A stretch of DNA of 64,000 bases, taken from Tetragonia tetragonoides (taxonomy: Eukaryota; Streptophyta; Magnoliopsida; Caryophyllales; Aizoaceae). The number at the start of each line of letters is the position of its first letter. Position 1 is the stretch's first letter. The translations under genes and the position numbers were made by a program. The DNA lies in NCBI GenBank assembly GCA_038025085.1, contig CM076140.1:39369501-39433500 (forward strand), given 5' to 3'. Of the stretch, positions 1 to 10,813 are shown in pieces. The notes under the pieces were generated by a model. The model searched no databases. It worked only from the letters and a program-made list of their open reading frames with translations, and was not told the origin of the DNA.

Positions 1-11
1 AATAATAATGT

Positions 12-17
12 TTTATT
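12..17 (-). promoter_or_regulatory. polyadenylation signal candidate of the lectin gene
   Basis: A canonical AATAAA hexamer on the minus strand lies about 85 bases after the TAA stop of the aerolysin-like exon. The position suits a 3' end signal for the lectin gene. The call rests only on motif and distance. Confidence 0.4.
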
Positions 18-99
18 TATTATATTATTAGTAGTACGTAGTACTGAGACACTTCCATAGCTGAGTTACGGGACATGATGGCCAGTGGATTTTAATTAA

Positions 100-547
100 T
101 TAATTGTTGGTGAAACGGAATTTGTATGCATTGACTCTGTTGTAAACACAATGGTAGAAAGTGTTAGTAACAGTCTCACCATTATAGTATTTGACAGTCT
201 GTTGGTAAGTGACTGGAATATCACATGTAGCTTGAGTGGCCACGAGGCTGACAAGAACTGCAGACCTTGGTGGCACTGTGCCAGTGTATGAAGGTGTTAG
301 TTGCTCACTCACTGTCACAGATTCTCCCCATGTATAATTGTTGGTTACTTCGGCTGAACTCTCAATTTTTCCTTTAGCAATAAAGGGAATGCCGGTCTGT
401 AAATTAGTTTTGGCACCCACAGTCACAGATATACTGTTACTCCAACTGCTCTCAATTGTTTTAGTATATGCAAACTGCAATGTTATAGCATTGGTGTTGT
501 CGCTGTTGTTGACGGCGGATTGTTGAGCAACGTTGATAGGTTGTTCG
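100..547 (-). pseudogene. aerolysin-like C-terminal exon (distal part) of an amaranthin-type lectin gene
   Basis: The minus-strand frame ends in TAA at 100-102 and encodes a Ser/Thr/Asn-rich beta protein with alternating residues, the texture of the aerolysin-like pore-forming module found behind agglutinin domains in plant amaranthin-type lectins. The first residues of the open frame (above 547) belong to the copia LTR and not to the gene. Exactly at 543-547 lies GTTCG, repeated at 12,334-12,338, where the same exon resumes in the same phase. The exon therefore runs 12,409-12,334 and then 542-100 (counting the duplicated target once), interrupted by about 11.8 kb of retrotransposons. The upstream agglutinin exon also has frameshifts, so the gene is a pseudogene here. 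Family assignment is by recognition of sequence pattern, without a search. Confidence 0.75.
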
Positions 548-1238
548 TGTTGGAAATATAGGTGTATATTCAATCAATAAAATAGAAAGATCTTACTTGC
601 AACACTTGTTGTGTCGTGGACAGACCACTGTCCTAAAAGACGATTTCGCCTAGCACTGGTGCAAGCTTCTAATGGCGGTCGTCCTCCAGGATTAACACAA
701 CTCCGATCACGGCGTGCATTCACAGTGAGCGGATAGAGTAACAGTAACGACTTGCTCAAACCAGAAACATTTTAGAGAGTTTTGTTAGTAGAAAATCGAT
801 GGAGAAAAGAGAGAGGATTTTTCTGTGTGCCAAATCATTTTTGCAAAGCTGAATTTATAGAAGAAAATTAGCTAGTAGTCTGAACCATCAATCCTGGAAA
901 ATGAAAATAATAATTGTTATTTTACATAGAAACCATGGACAATCAGTTTTGAAGACCAAAACAATTTCGTGAATGCCCAACACAATAAATGAGGGAAGAC
1001 TTTGTTGAAATAACAATTTCCGATGCAATTTAAATAAACGCCCGACCGGACAGACGGCGGCGGCGGCGGCGCGTGCGCGCGCGTGTGTGGTGGTCCATAC
1101 TTTCCCCTTTTCTCTTATTCAAAGTCTAAAAGGAGACCCACATATATAAACCAAGTTACTTTTTGTTTCCTCACCAATGTGGGACAAAAGCCTTTTACAA
1201 AACAAGTTTACTTCACAACTTGAAGCTTTCATCCAACA
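548..1238 (-). repeat. 3' LTR of the copia element
   Basis: This 691-bp repeat matches 11,632-12,333, with TG...CA termini and a flanking GTTCG. A GC-rich low-complexity tract near 1,045-1,090 (GGC and GCGC repeats) differs between the two LTR copies. Confidence 0.88.
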
Positions 1239-1300
1239 ATCCCCCACAAGGTTCAAAGTTTGAAGTTTTTCCAACAATCCCCCACAAGGTTCAAATTTTG
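1239..1300 (-). promoter_or_regulatory. copia polypurine tract, present twice in tandem
   Basis: Read on the minus strand, TTGTGGGGGAT sits directly against the 3' LTR, as expected for plus-strand priming. The same segment, with the neighbouring LTR terminal bases, recurs about 38 bp further inside the element, near 1,270-1,300. Confidence 0.65.
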
Positions 1301-1821
1301 AAAACAATTTTAACAAGTTTGAGCAAGAATTAGAGTTCTATGCATAAGTGCTAATGTCTTGCGACTTGAATTAACACACAGTGTCATTAAGCTAAGGCTC
1401 ACATCCTGTCAAGTGACTTTCGTCTTGAACTCAATAGGGAGTTTGGAAGCCCGCTGCTTAAGACACACACTTCACTCAAAACGATACTGTTACTCTGCGA
1501 ATATTAGGCGGCGCGTTATACTGGCCATACGCCCATGCCTGGATGCTCATAGGTGCTCTAGGGAGACGACCCCGTCTCTCCCATAGGAAGCGGCCAACTT
1601 CCACACCTAAGTAGGTGGATCCCATCAAGTGTGTGTTACCTCACACCACCACACATATGTGGATATGGGTCCATTAAGAGCCATTTGCTCAACCTTCACA
1701 CATTGGTAACAAGCACTACAACACTTTACAGGGATGGAAAAATAAAAGTAGTGCTCCTGAATTATTACTTATGTTACCCTTTAAACATTACAAATGCAAA
1801 GTAGGGATCCATGAGTATAAT

Positions 1822-4800
1822 TCACTCAACGGGTCTCAATCCCATCCCCTTAGATGATTCCAAAACCATCTTTTTACAATGGCCTTTCGTTAGCGGATCC
1901 GCAAGATTCTTTTCGGACTTCACATAGTCCAGTGATATCACTCCAGTAGCCATCAGCTCTTTGACAACCTTGTGTCTTAGTCGAATGTGTCTCTTCTTTC
2001 CATTGTATGCACTATTCTTTGCAACTCCAATGGCAGCATGAGAATCACAATGCATTGCAATCGACGAAGCTGGCTTCCCCCATAATGGGATATCTGAGAG
2101 CAGGTTTCTCAACCATTCTGCTTCACAGCCTACCAATTCAAGAGCAATAATCTCAGATTCCATAGTAGACATAGCAGTACAAGATTTCTTACATGATTTC
2201 CAAGATATAGTATCACCACCTAGTGTAAAAACATAACCACTAGTGGAGTTAATCTCATCATTACCGGACACCCAATTGGCATCACTATATCCTTCCAACA
2301 CAGCAGGGAACTTACCATAATGTAGTCCCAAATCCATAGTACCTATCAAATATTTTAGCAATATTTTCAATGCATTCCAATGTTCATCATTAGAACTATG
2401 AGTGTATCTACTAAGTCTACTTACAGCATATGCAATATCAGGCCTTGTATAATTCATGAGAAACATCAAACTACCCATGATTTTTGCATACTCAGATTGA
2501 CACACAGGATCACCTTTATTTTTCATCAAATGAACACTAGTATCATAAGGTGTTCTAACAGGAACAACATCGAACGAATCAAATTTTCTAAGAATTGTCT
2601 CAACATAGTGTGACTGATTTAAAGACATACCAAATGGAGTTCTTTTGATCTTAACTCCCAAAATAACATCAGCCTCACCCATGTCTTTCATATCAAATTT
2701 GGAACTCAGAAAATTTTTCGTTTTGTTCACAATTAGCAAATCAGTGCCAAATAATAACATGTCATCAACATACAAACAAATAATGACATAGCTATCACCA
2801 TCACATTTAGAGTATACACATTCATCACCTTCACTTACTGCAAAACCAACTCCATGATAGTTTTGTCAAACTTTTCATTCCACTGTTTCGGAGCTTGTTT
2901 AAGTTCATATAATGACTTAAATAATTTGCATACCTTGTTTTCCTGACCAGGAACACGGAAACCTTTAGGTTGTTCCATGTATATTTCCTCATCAACATCA
3001 CCATTCAAAAAGGCAGTTTTCACATCTATTTGATGCACAATTAAATCACGTATAGAAGCAAGTGCAATCAAAGCTCTAATAGTAGAAATTTTAGTAATAG
3101 GAGAATAAGTATCAAAGAAATCAATACCTTTCTTTTGAGTATTACCCTTTACTACTATTCTAGCTTTGAATTTATCAATAGTACCATCAGGTTTCAGTTT
3201 CTTCTTGAAAATCCACTTGCTTCTCAGACGCCTACACCCTCTAGGAAGGTCTGTCAATTCCTAAGTATGATTACTAAGGATTGATTGGAGTTCACTATCA
3301 ATGACCTCTTTCCAAAATACAACACCAATGGATCTCATAGCATCATTATAACATTTGGGATCTTCTTCCAAAATAAATACAGAAATAAAACAATCATTCC
3401 ACACATTTTCCTCATTCAAGAAAGCAGTAATAAAGTCAGGACCAAAATCCTTTTCTTTTCTTACCCTTTTACTCATCCTCCTAGTCTCATCACATTTCTC
3501 AACTTGAGGTAAACTAGAGGAAGAAATATCAACATCACGTGCAACAATATCATTCACATTATCAATATCACATGCAACAATGTCATTCACATTTGAATTC
3601 AAAGAACAAACATTTTTCATGGGAAATACATGTTCAAAGAATTCAGCATCTCTACATTCCATATTATGACCAGATGCAAATGAACCATTAGCACTTTTAA
3701 CAAGAAACCGATATGCAGCACTATGATATGCATAACCAACAAAAACACCATCAACAGTCTTTGGTCCAATCTTATCACGTTTGAAGCTAGGTACTCCAAC
3801 CTTGGCAAGACACCCCCACACTTTCAAATATTTCAAGTTAGGAGCATGTCCTTGCCACATCTCATAAGGGGTACTATCAAGCTTCTTATGAGGTACTCTA
3901 TTCAAAACATGACAAGCAGATATGATAGCCTCCCCCCACATGTTATCAGAAAAACCCGAACTAATTAAAATAGCATTCATCATATTTTTCAAAGTCCGAT
4001 TTTTCCTTTCAGCAATACCGTTTGACTCAGGGGTATAGGGGGCAGTCAACTCATGTATAATTCCATTTTCTTCACAGAATTTCTTAAGAGTATTAGGATC
4101 ATACTCACCCCCACGGTCACTTCTAAGTCTCTTAATCTTACGGTCAAGTTAGTTCTCAACTTCGGCCTTATAAATCCTAAACATGTCCTCGGCCTCATCT
4201 TTGCTTCTAAAGAGATAAACCATAGTGTAGTGGGAACAATCATCAACAAAGGTAATATAATAGCGTTTTCCACCTCTACTAACATGATTTTTGAAGTCTC
4301 CTAAGTCACTATGAACTAATTCAAGCAATTCAAATTTTCTTTCAATTGAGGGGAAGGGTTTCTTGCAATATTTAGCCTCAACACACACCTCACACTTGGA
4401 GAAATCAATGTTACCCAAATTGGGTATCAAGTTGAGGTGTTTTGGACATTTGATAGAGGCAACATTCACATGTCCAAGTCTAGCATGCCACAAATCAAGA
4501 GCTCAGCAATGTAAGCAGAAGAAGTACTAGCAGATTTATTCATGTCATCACAAACAACATCAAGAACAAGTAAACCCCCCATTACAAATCCCTTTCCCAC
4601 AAATTCCCCATTTCTAGTAAAAACAAGCCTTTCGGATTCAAAAGACAGTTTCAGTCCAGCTTTCATGAGCAAAGTTCCAGAAATAAGGTTCCTACGCATA
4701 TCAGGCACATGCAAAACGTTAGTAAGAGTAAGAAATTTTTCAGAAGTGAGTTTGAGAGAAATCTTCCCTTTTTCGAGCACTTTGGCAGTATTAGCATTAC

Positions 4801-5485
4801 CCATAAGTACAGTTTCATCAAGCTTTTCATAGGTCTGGAATAGGCTACGGTTGACACAAATGTGTCGAGTAGCGCCGGTGTCTACAGCCCACTCGGTTGT
4901 GTTCCCAACCACGTTCACCTCTGTCACCATTACAACAATTGTGTCCTCCACAACATTGGCCTGGTTCTTTTCATCCTTTTTCTTCTTGTTCCAGCAATCT
5001 TTGGCTTTGTGACCTGTCTTTCCGCATTCATGGCAAGTTCCAATGAATTTCTTCTTAAAGACCTTTGGTTCTGCCTTGAATGGACTGGATCCCTGGTTGC
5101 ATTTTTCTTTGCCTTTGTACCTGTCAAAATGAGCAGACTTTGATTCTACAAGGTTAGCTTTGTGATGATAAACAGAAGTTCCATTCTCCTTGTCCTTCAA
5201 ACGGTTTTCCTCCTCAATTTTCAGATGCCCTACAACCTCCTCTAAAGTCATGTCCTTCTTTTTGTACATAAGCAGATTTCTATACTCCTTCCAAGATATA
5301 GGTAACTTCTCAATCATAACAATGGCAAGAGTAACCTCACAGATTTTCAGACCCTCAGACACAATAGTAGTACACAAATTCTCATACTCATGAATCTGAT
5401 CAATAATGGGTTTGTCATCATCAACTTGAAAATTCAGCCACTTACTAATCACAAAACGTTTAGACCCAACATCATCATTACCATA
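1822..5485 (-). pseudogene. copia gag C-terminus, protease, integrase, RT and RNase H, broken by frameshifts
   Basis: Pieces on the minus strand together follow the copia pol order. A CCHC zinc knuckle (CHECGKTGHKAKDC) and the protease core WAVDTGA lie in 5,485-4,466. The GAG-pre-integrase domain with its HARLGH start lies in 4,493-4,149. Integrase core with NGIAERKNRTL lies in 4,049-3,261, the start of RT in 3,257-2,835, and RT with YVDDM followed by RNase H ending in GLRPVE in 2,775-1,822. Successive pieces lie in different frames or are separated by stops, so no complete polyprotein can be made. The apparent start of the first piece, above 5,485, is antisense gypsy LTR and is not original. 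Confidence 0.88.
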
Positions 5486-6147
5486 TGATGTAGGAGCAAG
5501 TACGTTAAAGGACAAGCAAGAAGACGACGAATCAAGAACGTCCAAGAACCCAGTTCTTGAAACGTTAATGCTTGATCTTGAGCTGCTCATTGCCAAGAGT
5601 ATAATTCCACGTGAGGTAAAGTGTGAGGTAACTATGTTAGAGTGGCAAGAAGATGACTAGAAGCTGAAAAGAAGAAGCCTTGGGCGCCAAGAAAACTGTT
5701 CCAGCGGTTTTGAGCCTTGGGCGCTAGGTAATTAGTTGTTCAGTTCTATTTCGTTTAGTATTCCCTTTATTAGTTAGAATATGTTTAGGAGAGTAATAAT
5801 CTGATTGTTATTAGTATTAGAAGTCCATTAGGTATTAGGAAAGATGTTAGTTAGTCCGTTTTACAATTGTAGTCAGTTTTGTAGTTAGTTTCCTATTCGG
5901 ACTAGGATTAGGATTCCGAATAGCTTTAGATTTTCTTTGTCTATAAATAGGGGAGAGCTTTGCTATTGTAAACTCGTGCTTTGATGATTAATTATTGAAT
6001 ACGTGAGTATTTACCCCTCAAACTGAGTGATTCAGGTTGAAACCCTTACGAGCGATTCGTGAGTTGTTCTTGAGTGATTCTTGAACAAGATCCCTTTGTG
6101 TGATACTATCAAAGGTTAATTTCCGTTTTGTTACTTATTTCACATCA
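5486..6147 (+). repeat. 5' LTR of the CRM-like gypsy element
   Basis: It is 662 bp with TGATG...CATCA termini. A TATA box CTATAAATAG lies at 5,941-5,950, so transcription is expected to begin near 5,975. Confidence 0.93.
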
Positions 6148-6149
6148 AC

Positions 6150-6162
6150 TTCGTATCAGAGC
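6150..6162 (+). promoter_or_regulatory. primer-binding site, initiator-Met tRNA type
   Basis: TTCGTATCAGAGC, two bases after the 5' LTR, resembles the usual plant TGGTATCAGAGC complementary to the 3' end of initiator tRNA-Met, with a mismatch near its start. Confidence 0.75.
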
Positions 6163-6310
6163 TAAAGGTTTGAGCTTTCTTAAGTTTAAACAACACGGTC
6201 CTGAGCATAAACACGACACCGTAGCGAGCTTTAGAGAAAGATTCTTGCAAGATCCGCCCTTTGTTCACGAAGACAGCCAAGAAACCCCCAAGAAACCAAC
6301 AACCGAAGCT

Positions 6311-9300
6311 ATGGGTGAGCCCAGCGAACTAGCAAAGTTGTTAACAGCCATGGAGGATCTTAGGACGTCTTTCAAATCTCAAGAAGAGCGGATGGCTGCT
6401 ATGGAAAGAAGAAACCAAGAAGATAGGGAGAACATGGAGACAAGGATGCGCAGAATTCATTGGAGAAACCACAACCGTGACCCCGACTTCGATGAGGAGT
6501 TTGAAGACACAAGTGGGACTAGAACCAATGACGCTCCTAAACCACGACATCCCTATGATGATGACAGGAACTTGAAAGTCGAACTCCCTGAATATGACGG
6601 TTCCTACGACCTAGAGGCCTTTCTTGATTGGCTTAGAACTATGGAGAGAGTCTTTGAATACAAGGAGTATGATGAGCGGCGAAGATGCAAGTTAGCCACG
6701 CTTAAACTCACCAAACATGCTTCTTTATGGTATGAAAACCTAAAGGCTCGACGCAAGAAGGAAGAGAAAGCAAAGATTGAGACTTGGGACAAGCTCAAGA
6801 AATATTTAAAGAAACGATTTTTGCCTAAAGAATTTGAGCAAGAACAGTTTTTGAAACTCACATCCTTAAGCCAAGAAACCTCAAGTGTACAAGACTACCT
6901 CCAGAAGTTTGAACATATGCACATGATGTGTGATCTTGAGGAGAAGGAGGAGTTAAAGATCGCGCGGTTCATCAAAGGTCTAAACCCAACTCTAAGGCGC
7001 AAGGTAGAGCTTGTTCCTTACGTAACCTTTGAGGACGTCTGCAAAATTGCTCTCAAGATTGAGAAGCAAGAGAAGGAGCAAAAACCGGTTGCCCGAGATG
7101 TGATTAAAGTCTATACAAATTTTCGGAACCAATACAATGCAAGAGAGAATGCAACATTCTCCAAGAGCGCAAGTGTCCCTAGCAAGTCCGTAACTCAAGA
7201 CAAAGGCAAAGCCGTGGCTACTAAGGACAAGAACCAACTGCGTTGTTTCAAGTGTCAAGGATATGGACACTATGCCTATGAGTGCGGCTCGAAGAAAGCG
7301 TTCACCATCGCTGAGCTAGAAGAGATGGAGCCCTCGTTTGTTATGCCCATAACCGAGGATAGTGATGAAGATATTGGAGAGCCATTCATTGAAGATTATG
7401 GTATACCCGAGGTTGGAGAGACCCTAATCCTTACGAAATTGCTACATACGACTGTGGCCGTTGATGAGTCCGACCAAAGGGAGCAAATATTCCATTCTCG
7501 CTGCAATGTTAGAAGTAAAGTTTGCAATTTGATTATTGACTCTGGGAGTTGTACTAATGTTGCCTCTAAAGAGATGGTTGATAAGCTTGATTTGCCTACT
7601 AAAAGTAATCCTAAACCCTATACTGTGCAATGGTTGAATGATGGGGGAGGGTTAAAAGTGACTAAACAAGCTAGAGTTTGCTTTACTTTAGGGTGTTATA
7701 AAGACGATCTATGGTGTGATGTACTGCCTATGGGTGTTTGTCATATATTGTTAGGTCGTCCTTGGCAATTTGATAGGAAAGTTAGTCATGATGGTGTAAA
7801 CAATATCTATACTGTTGAGCATAACCAGAAACGAATCAAATTGTTACCCTTGACTGCCACTGAAGTTAAAGAAGCAAAGGCTAGTAAAAAGGCGAGTCGT
7901 GTAATGGTCATAGGAGAGAAAGAGATGGAAAAAGAGGTGGCTAGTGAAACTATGAGCTACCTAGTGTTGTTGTTTGAGCCTAACATGTGTAACAATCCCA
8001 ATTATGATCCTGAGTTACGCCTATTGTTAGAGAGGTTCAAAGAAGTATTCCCCGAGGAGTTACCCCCTGGTTTACCTCCTATGCGTGGCATAGAACACCA
8101 AATTGACCTAGTTCCTGGAGCACCACTTCCAAATAGGCCAGCATATCGGTGTAACCCCGAAGAAGCCAAAGAGTTACAAAGACAAGTTGAAGAGCTTGTG
8201 CAAAGAGGCTATGTGAGAGAAAGTCTAAGTCCATGCGCTGTTCCTGCGTTACTTGTGCCTAAGAAAGATGGGACATGGCGTATGTGCATTGATAGTAGAG
8301 CTGTCAACAATATCACAATCAAATATAGGTTCCCTATGCCAAGATTAGATGATATGTTAGACGAGCTACATGGTTCCCAGTTGTTTTCCAAGATAGATCT
8401 TAGAGCTGGATACCATCAAGTGAGAATCAAGGAGGGGGATGAATGGAAAACCGCGTTCAAGACACGACATGGTTTGTATGAGTGGTTAGTAATGCCTTTT
8501 GGCTTGTGCAACGCTCCTAGCACATTCATGAGGTTGATGAACGAGGTATTGAGAGCATTCCTTGGTAAATTTGTTGTGGTTTACCTTGATGATATTCTTA
8601 TATTCAGCAAGACCAAGGAGGAACATCTAGTACATCTACAGCGCGTATTTGAGAAGCTAAAGGAACAACAGCTTTTTGGCAAGTTAGAGAAGTGTGATTT
8701 CATGCTTCCTAAGGTTATATTCCTTGGTTACATTGTATCCAAAGATGGTGTACATGTTGATCCGTCCAAGGTAGAAGCTATGACTTCATGGCCAGCCCCA
8801 ACCAATATACATGAGGTACGTAGTTTTCATGGCTTGGCATCATTTTATCGGAGGTTTATACGCAATTTTAGTTCCATTACTGCTCCTATTACTGAATTAA
8901 TGAAAAAAGGAGAGTTTAATTGGAGTGAAAGTGCGCAAAAGGCCTTTGTTGAGGTCAAAGAGAAGTTGTGTCAAGCACCTATTCTAGCATTACCCGATTT
9001 TGATAGATTGTTTGAGGTTGAATGTGATGCTAGTGGGGTGGGTATAGGTGCTGTTTTAATTCAAGAAAAACGTCCTATTGCCTATTTTAGTGAGAAATTG
9101 AATGGAGCTCGTTTGAATTATTCTACATATGATCGAGAGTTCTATGCAATTGTGAGAGCTTTGGAGCATTGGTCCCATTATTTAAGGCCTAAGCCTTTTG
9201 TGTTGCACTCGGATCATGAAGCTCTCAAGTACATTCATGGCCAACAGAAACTAAACCCTAGACATGCCAAGTGGGTAGAGTTTCTACAATATTTTACATT

Positions 9301-10813
9301 CTCGGCCAAGTACAAAGATGGGAAGAGCAATGTTGTTGCTGATGCTCTTTCACGAAGAAACCACTTGCTTGTGACACTTGAAGCGAAGCTCCTAGGCTTT
9401 GAACATCTTCAAGAACTATATGACAAGGATGCTGATTTCTCTGAGTCATTTAGAGCTTGCAAAGAAGGGGAGCATGGTGATTATTTCATACAAGATGGGT
9501 TTCTATTCAAGAGGAACAAGTTCTGCGTTCCTAGGTCCTCTGTACGTGAGCTATTGGTTAGAGAAGTTCACTCGGGAGGATTAGCTGGACATTTTGGAGT
9601 AACTAAAACCCTTGAGCTGTTACAAGAACACTTTTATTGGCCTAAGATGCTCAAAGATGTACATGCTATTGTGACGAGATGCGCTACATGTCAACGGGCC
9701 AAGAGTGCTTTTCACAAAGGGTTATACACACCATTACCGGTTCCTAGCATTCCCTGGGAGAGTGTGAGCATGGATTTCATTGTGGCACTCCCTAGAACTC
9801 AAAGGGGAAAAGATGCTGTGATGGTTGTTGTTGATAGATTGTCCAAGATGGCGCACTTTGTGCCCTGTCACAAGACCGATGACGCCTCTCATGTTGCTGA
9901 CTTGTTCTATAAAGAGATAGTGAGGCTACATGGCATTCCCAAGACCATTGTGTCAGATCGAGATACTAAGTTTCTGAGCTACTTTTGGAAGACACTTTGG
10001 AGACTCGTTGGGACGAAGTTACTCTTTAGCACTTCACATCACCCACAAACAGATGGGCAAACCGAGGTTACAAACAGGACCCTTGGTACTTTGCTTAGAG
10101 GGTTGGTGAGTAGAAGCACAAAAGATTGGGATATTAAGCTAGCACATGCGGAGTTTGCATATAACAGAACGCCTGGATTTACCACGGGTCGTTCTCCATT
10201 TGAGATTGTGTATGGCATTAATCCTTATTTGCCTATTGATTTCGTGTCTTTGCCTAGAGATGATGTTATCAATGTAGATGCCAAGGCAAGACAACAAGCT
10301 TTCCAGAAGACCTGTGAGCAAGTTCGTGCGCGAGTAGAGAAGATGAACTCAAGGTACCAAGCTAGAGCTAACAAGGGAAGAAAGCAAGTTCTATTTGAAC
10401 CTGGTGACTTAGTTTGGCTACACCTGCGCAAAGAAAGATTTCCTTCTAGACACAAGAACAAGCTTATGCCTCGAGCAGATGGTCCTTTTCAAGTTCTAGA
10501 GAAGATTGGAGACAATGCATACAAGATTGATCTTCCTAGTGAGTATGGAAACGTGAGCTCAACCTTCAATGTCGGTGATCTTAGCCCTTACTTAGAGGAT
10601 ACGAATTTGAGGGCAAATTCTTTTAAAGAAGGGGAGGTTGATGCAGGAGCAAGTACGTTAAAGGACAAGCAAGAATACGACGAATCAAGAACGTCCAAGA
10701 ACCCAGTTCTTGAAACGTTAATGCTTGATCTTGAGCTGCTCATTGCCAAGAGTATAATTCCACGTGAAGTAAAGTGTGAGGTAACTATGTTAGAGTGGCA
10801 AGAAGATGACTAG
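6311..10813 (+). CDS. gypsy gag-pol polyprotein, intact
   Basis: This is a 1,500-codon frame. The first ATG after the primer-binding site (6,311) is preferred, since the open frame upstream has only a TTG inside the LTR. Domains in order: retrotransposon gag (about residues 85-200), a CCHC knuckle CFKCQGYGHYAYEC (about 312), an aspartic protease with IDSGS (about 408), RT with VVYLDDILIFS (YLDD at about 758), RNase H (about 870-1,000), an HHCC integrase zinc domain and integrase core with MDFIVALP, SDRD and TDGQTE (about 1,075-1,330), and a C-terminal SH3-like GPFQVLEKIGD region. The last roughly 58 codons lie inside the 3' LTR. No interior stops or frameshifts are seen, so the element could be autonomous. 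No canonical chromodomain was recognised; the LTR-encoded tail may be the CRM-type targeting region. Confidence 0.93.
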   Translation: MGEPSELAKLLTAMEDLRTSFKSQEERMAAMERRNQEDRENMETRMRRIHWRNHNRDPDFDEEFEDTSGTRTNDAPKPRHPYDDDRNLKVELPEYDGSYDLEAFLDWLRTMERVFEYKEYDERRRCKLATLKLTKHASLWYENLKARRKKEEKAKIETWDKLKKYLKKRFLPKEFEQEQFLKLTSLSQETSSVQDYLQKFEHMHMMCDLEEKEELKIARFIKGLNPTLRRKVELVPYVTFEDVCKIALKIEKQEKEQKPVARDVIKVYTNFRNQYNARENATFSKSASVPSKSVTQDKGKAVATKDKNQLRCFKCQGYGHYAYECGSKKAFTIAELEEMEPSFVMPITEDSDEDIGEPFIEDYGIPEVGETLILTKLLHTTVAVDESDQREQIFHSRCNVRSKVCNLIIDSGSCTNVASKEMVDKLDLPTKSNPKPYTVQWLNDGGGLKVTKQARVCFTLGCYKDDLWCDVLPMGVCHILLGRPWQFDRKVSHDGVNNIYTVEHNQKRIKLLPLTATEVKEAKASKKASRVMVIGEKEMEKEVASETMSYLVLLFEPNMCNNPNYDPELRLLLERFKEVFPEELPPGLPPMRGIEHQIDLVPGAPLPNRPAYRCNPEEAKELQRQVEELVQRGYVRESLSPCAVPALLVPKKDGTWRMCIDSRAVNNITIKYRFPMPRLDDMLDELHGSQLFSKIDLRAGYHQVRIKEGDEWKTAFKTRHGLYEWLVMPFGLCNAPSTFMRLMNEVLRAFLGKFVVVYLDDILIFSKTKEEHLVHLQRVFEKLKEQQLFGKLEKCDFMLPKVIFLGYIVSKDGVHVDPSKVEAMTSWPAPTNIHEVRSFHGLASFYRRFIRNFSSITAPITELMKKGEFNWSESAQKAFVEVKEKLCQAPILALPDFDRLFEVECDASGVGIGAVLIQEKRPIAYFSEKLNGARLNYSTYDREFYAIVRALEHWSHYLRPKPFVLHSDHEALKYIHGQQKLNPRHAKWVEFLQYFTFSAKYKDGKSNVVADALSRRNHLLVTLEAKLLGFEHLQELYDKDADFSESFRACKEGEHGDYFIQDGFLFKRNKFCVPRSSVRELLVREVHSGGLAGHFGVTKTLELLQEHFYWPKMLKDVHAIVTRCATCQRAKSAFHKGLYTPLPVPSIPWESVSMDFIVALPRTQRGKDAVMVVVDRLSKMAHFVPCHKTDDASHVADLFYKEIVRLHGIPKTIVSDRDTKFLSYFWKTLWRLVGTKLLFSTSHHPQTDGQTEVTNRTLGTLLRGLVSRSTKDWDIKLAHAEFAYNRTPGFTTGRSPFEIVYGINPYLPIDFVSLPRDDVINVDAKARQQAFQKTCEQVRARVEKMNSRYQARANKGRKQVLFEPGDLVWLHLRKERFPSRHKNKLMPRADGPFQVLEKIGDNAYKIDLPSEYGNVSSTFNVGDLSPYLEDTNLRANSFKEGEVDAGASTLKDKQEYDESRTSKNPVLETLMLDLELLIAKSIIPREVKCEVTMLEWQEDD
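10624..10638 (+). promoter_or_regulatory. gypsy polypurine tract inside the coding region
   Basis: AAAGAAGGGGAGG directly precedes the 3' LTR at 10,639 and is also translated as part of the gag-pol C-terminus. Confidence 0.8.

Noticed and set aside
548..573. Start of the aerolysin-like open frame (MNIHLYF)
   Set aside because: These residues are encoded by the copia LTR; the real exon begins at the target duplication and continues at 12,334.
1045..1090. GCGC/GGCGGC tract as a regulatory island
   Set aside because: Present in only one LTR copy of the copia element; best read as simple-repeat expansion in the LTR.
6128..6310. 61-residue N-terminal extension of the gypsy frame
   Set aside because: Its start codon is TTG inside the LTR and it covers the primer-binding site; the ATG at 6,311 is the plausible start.
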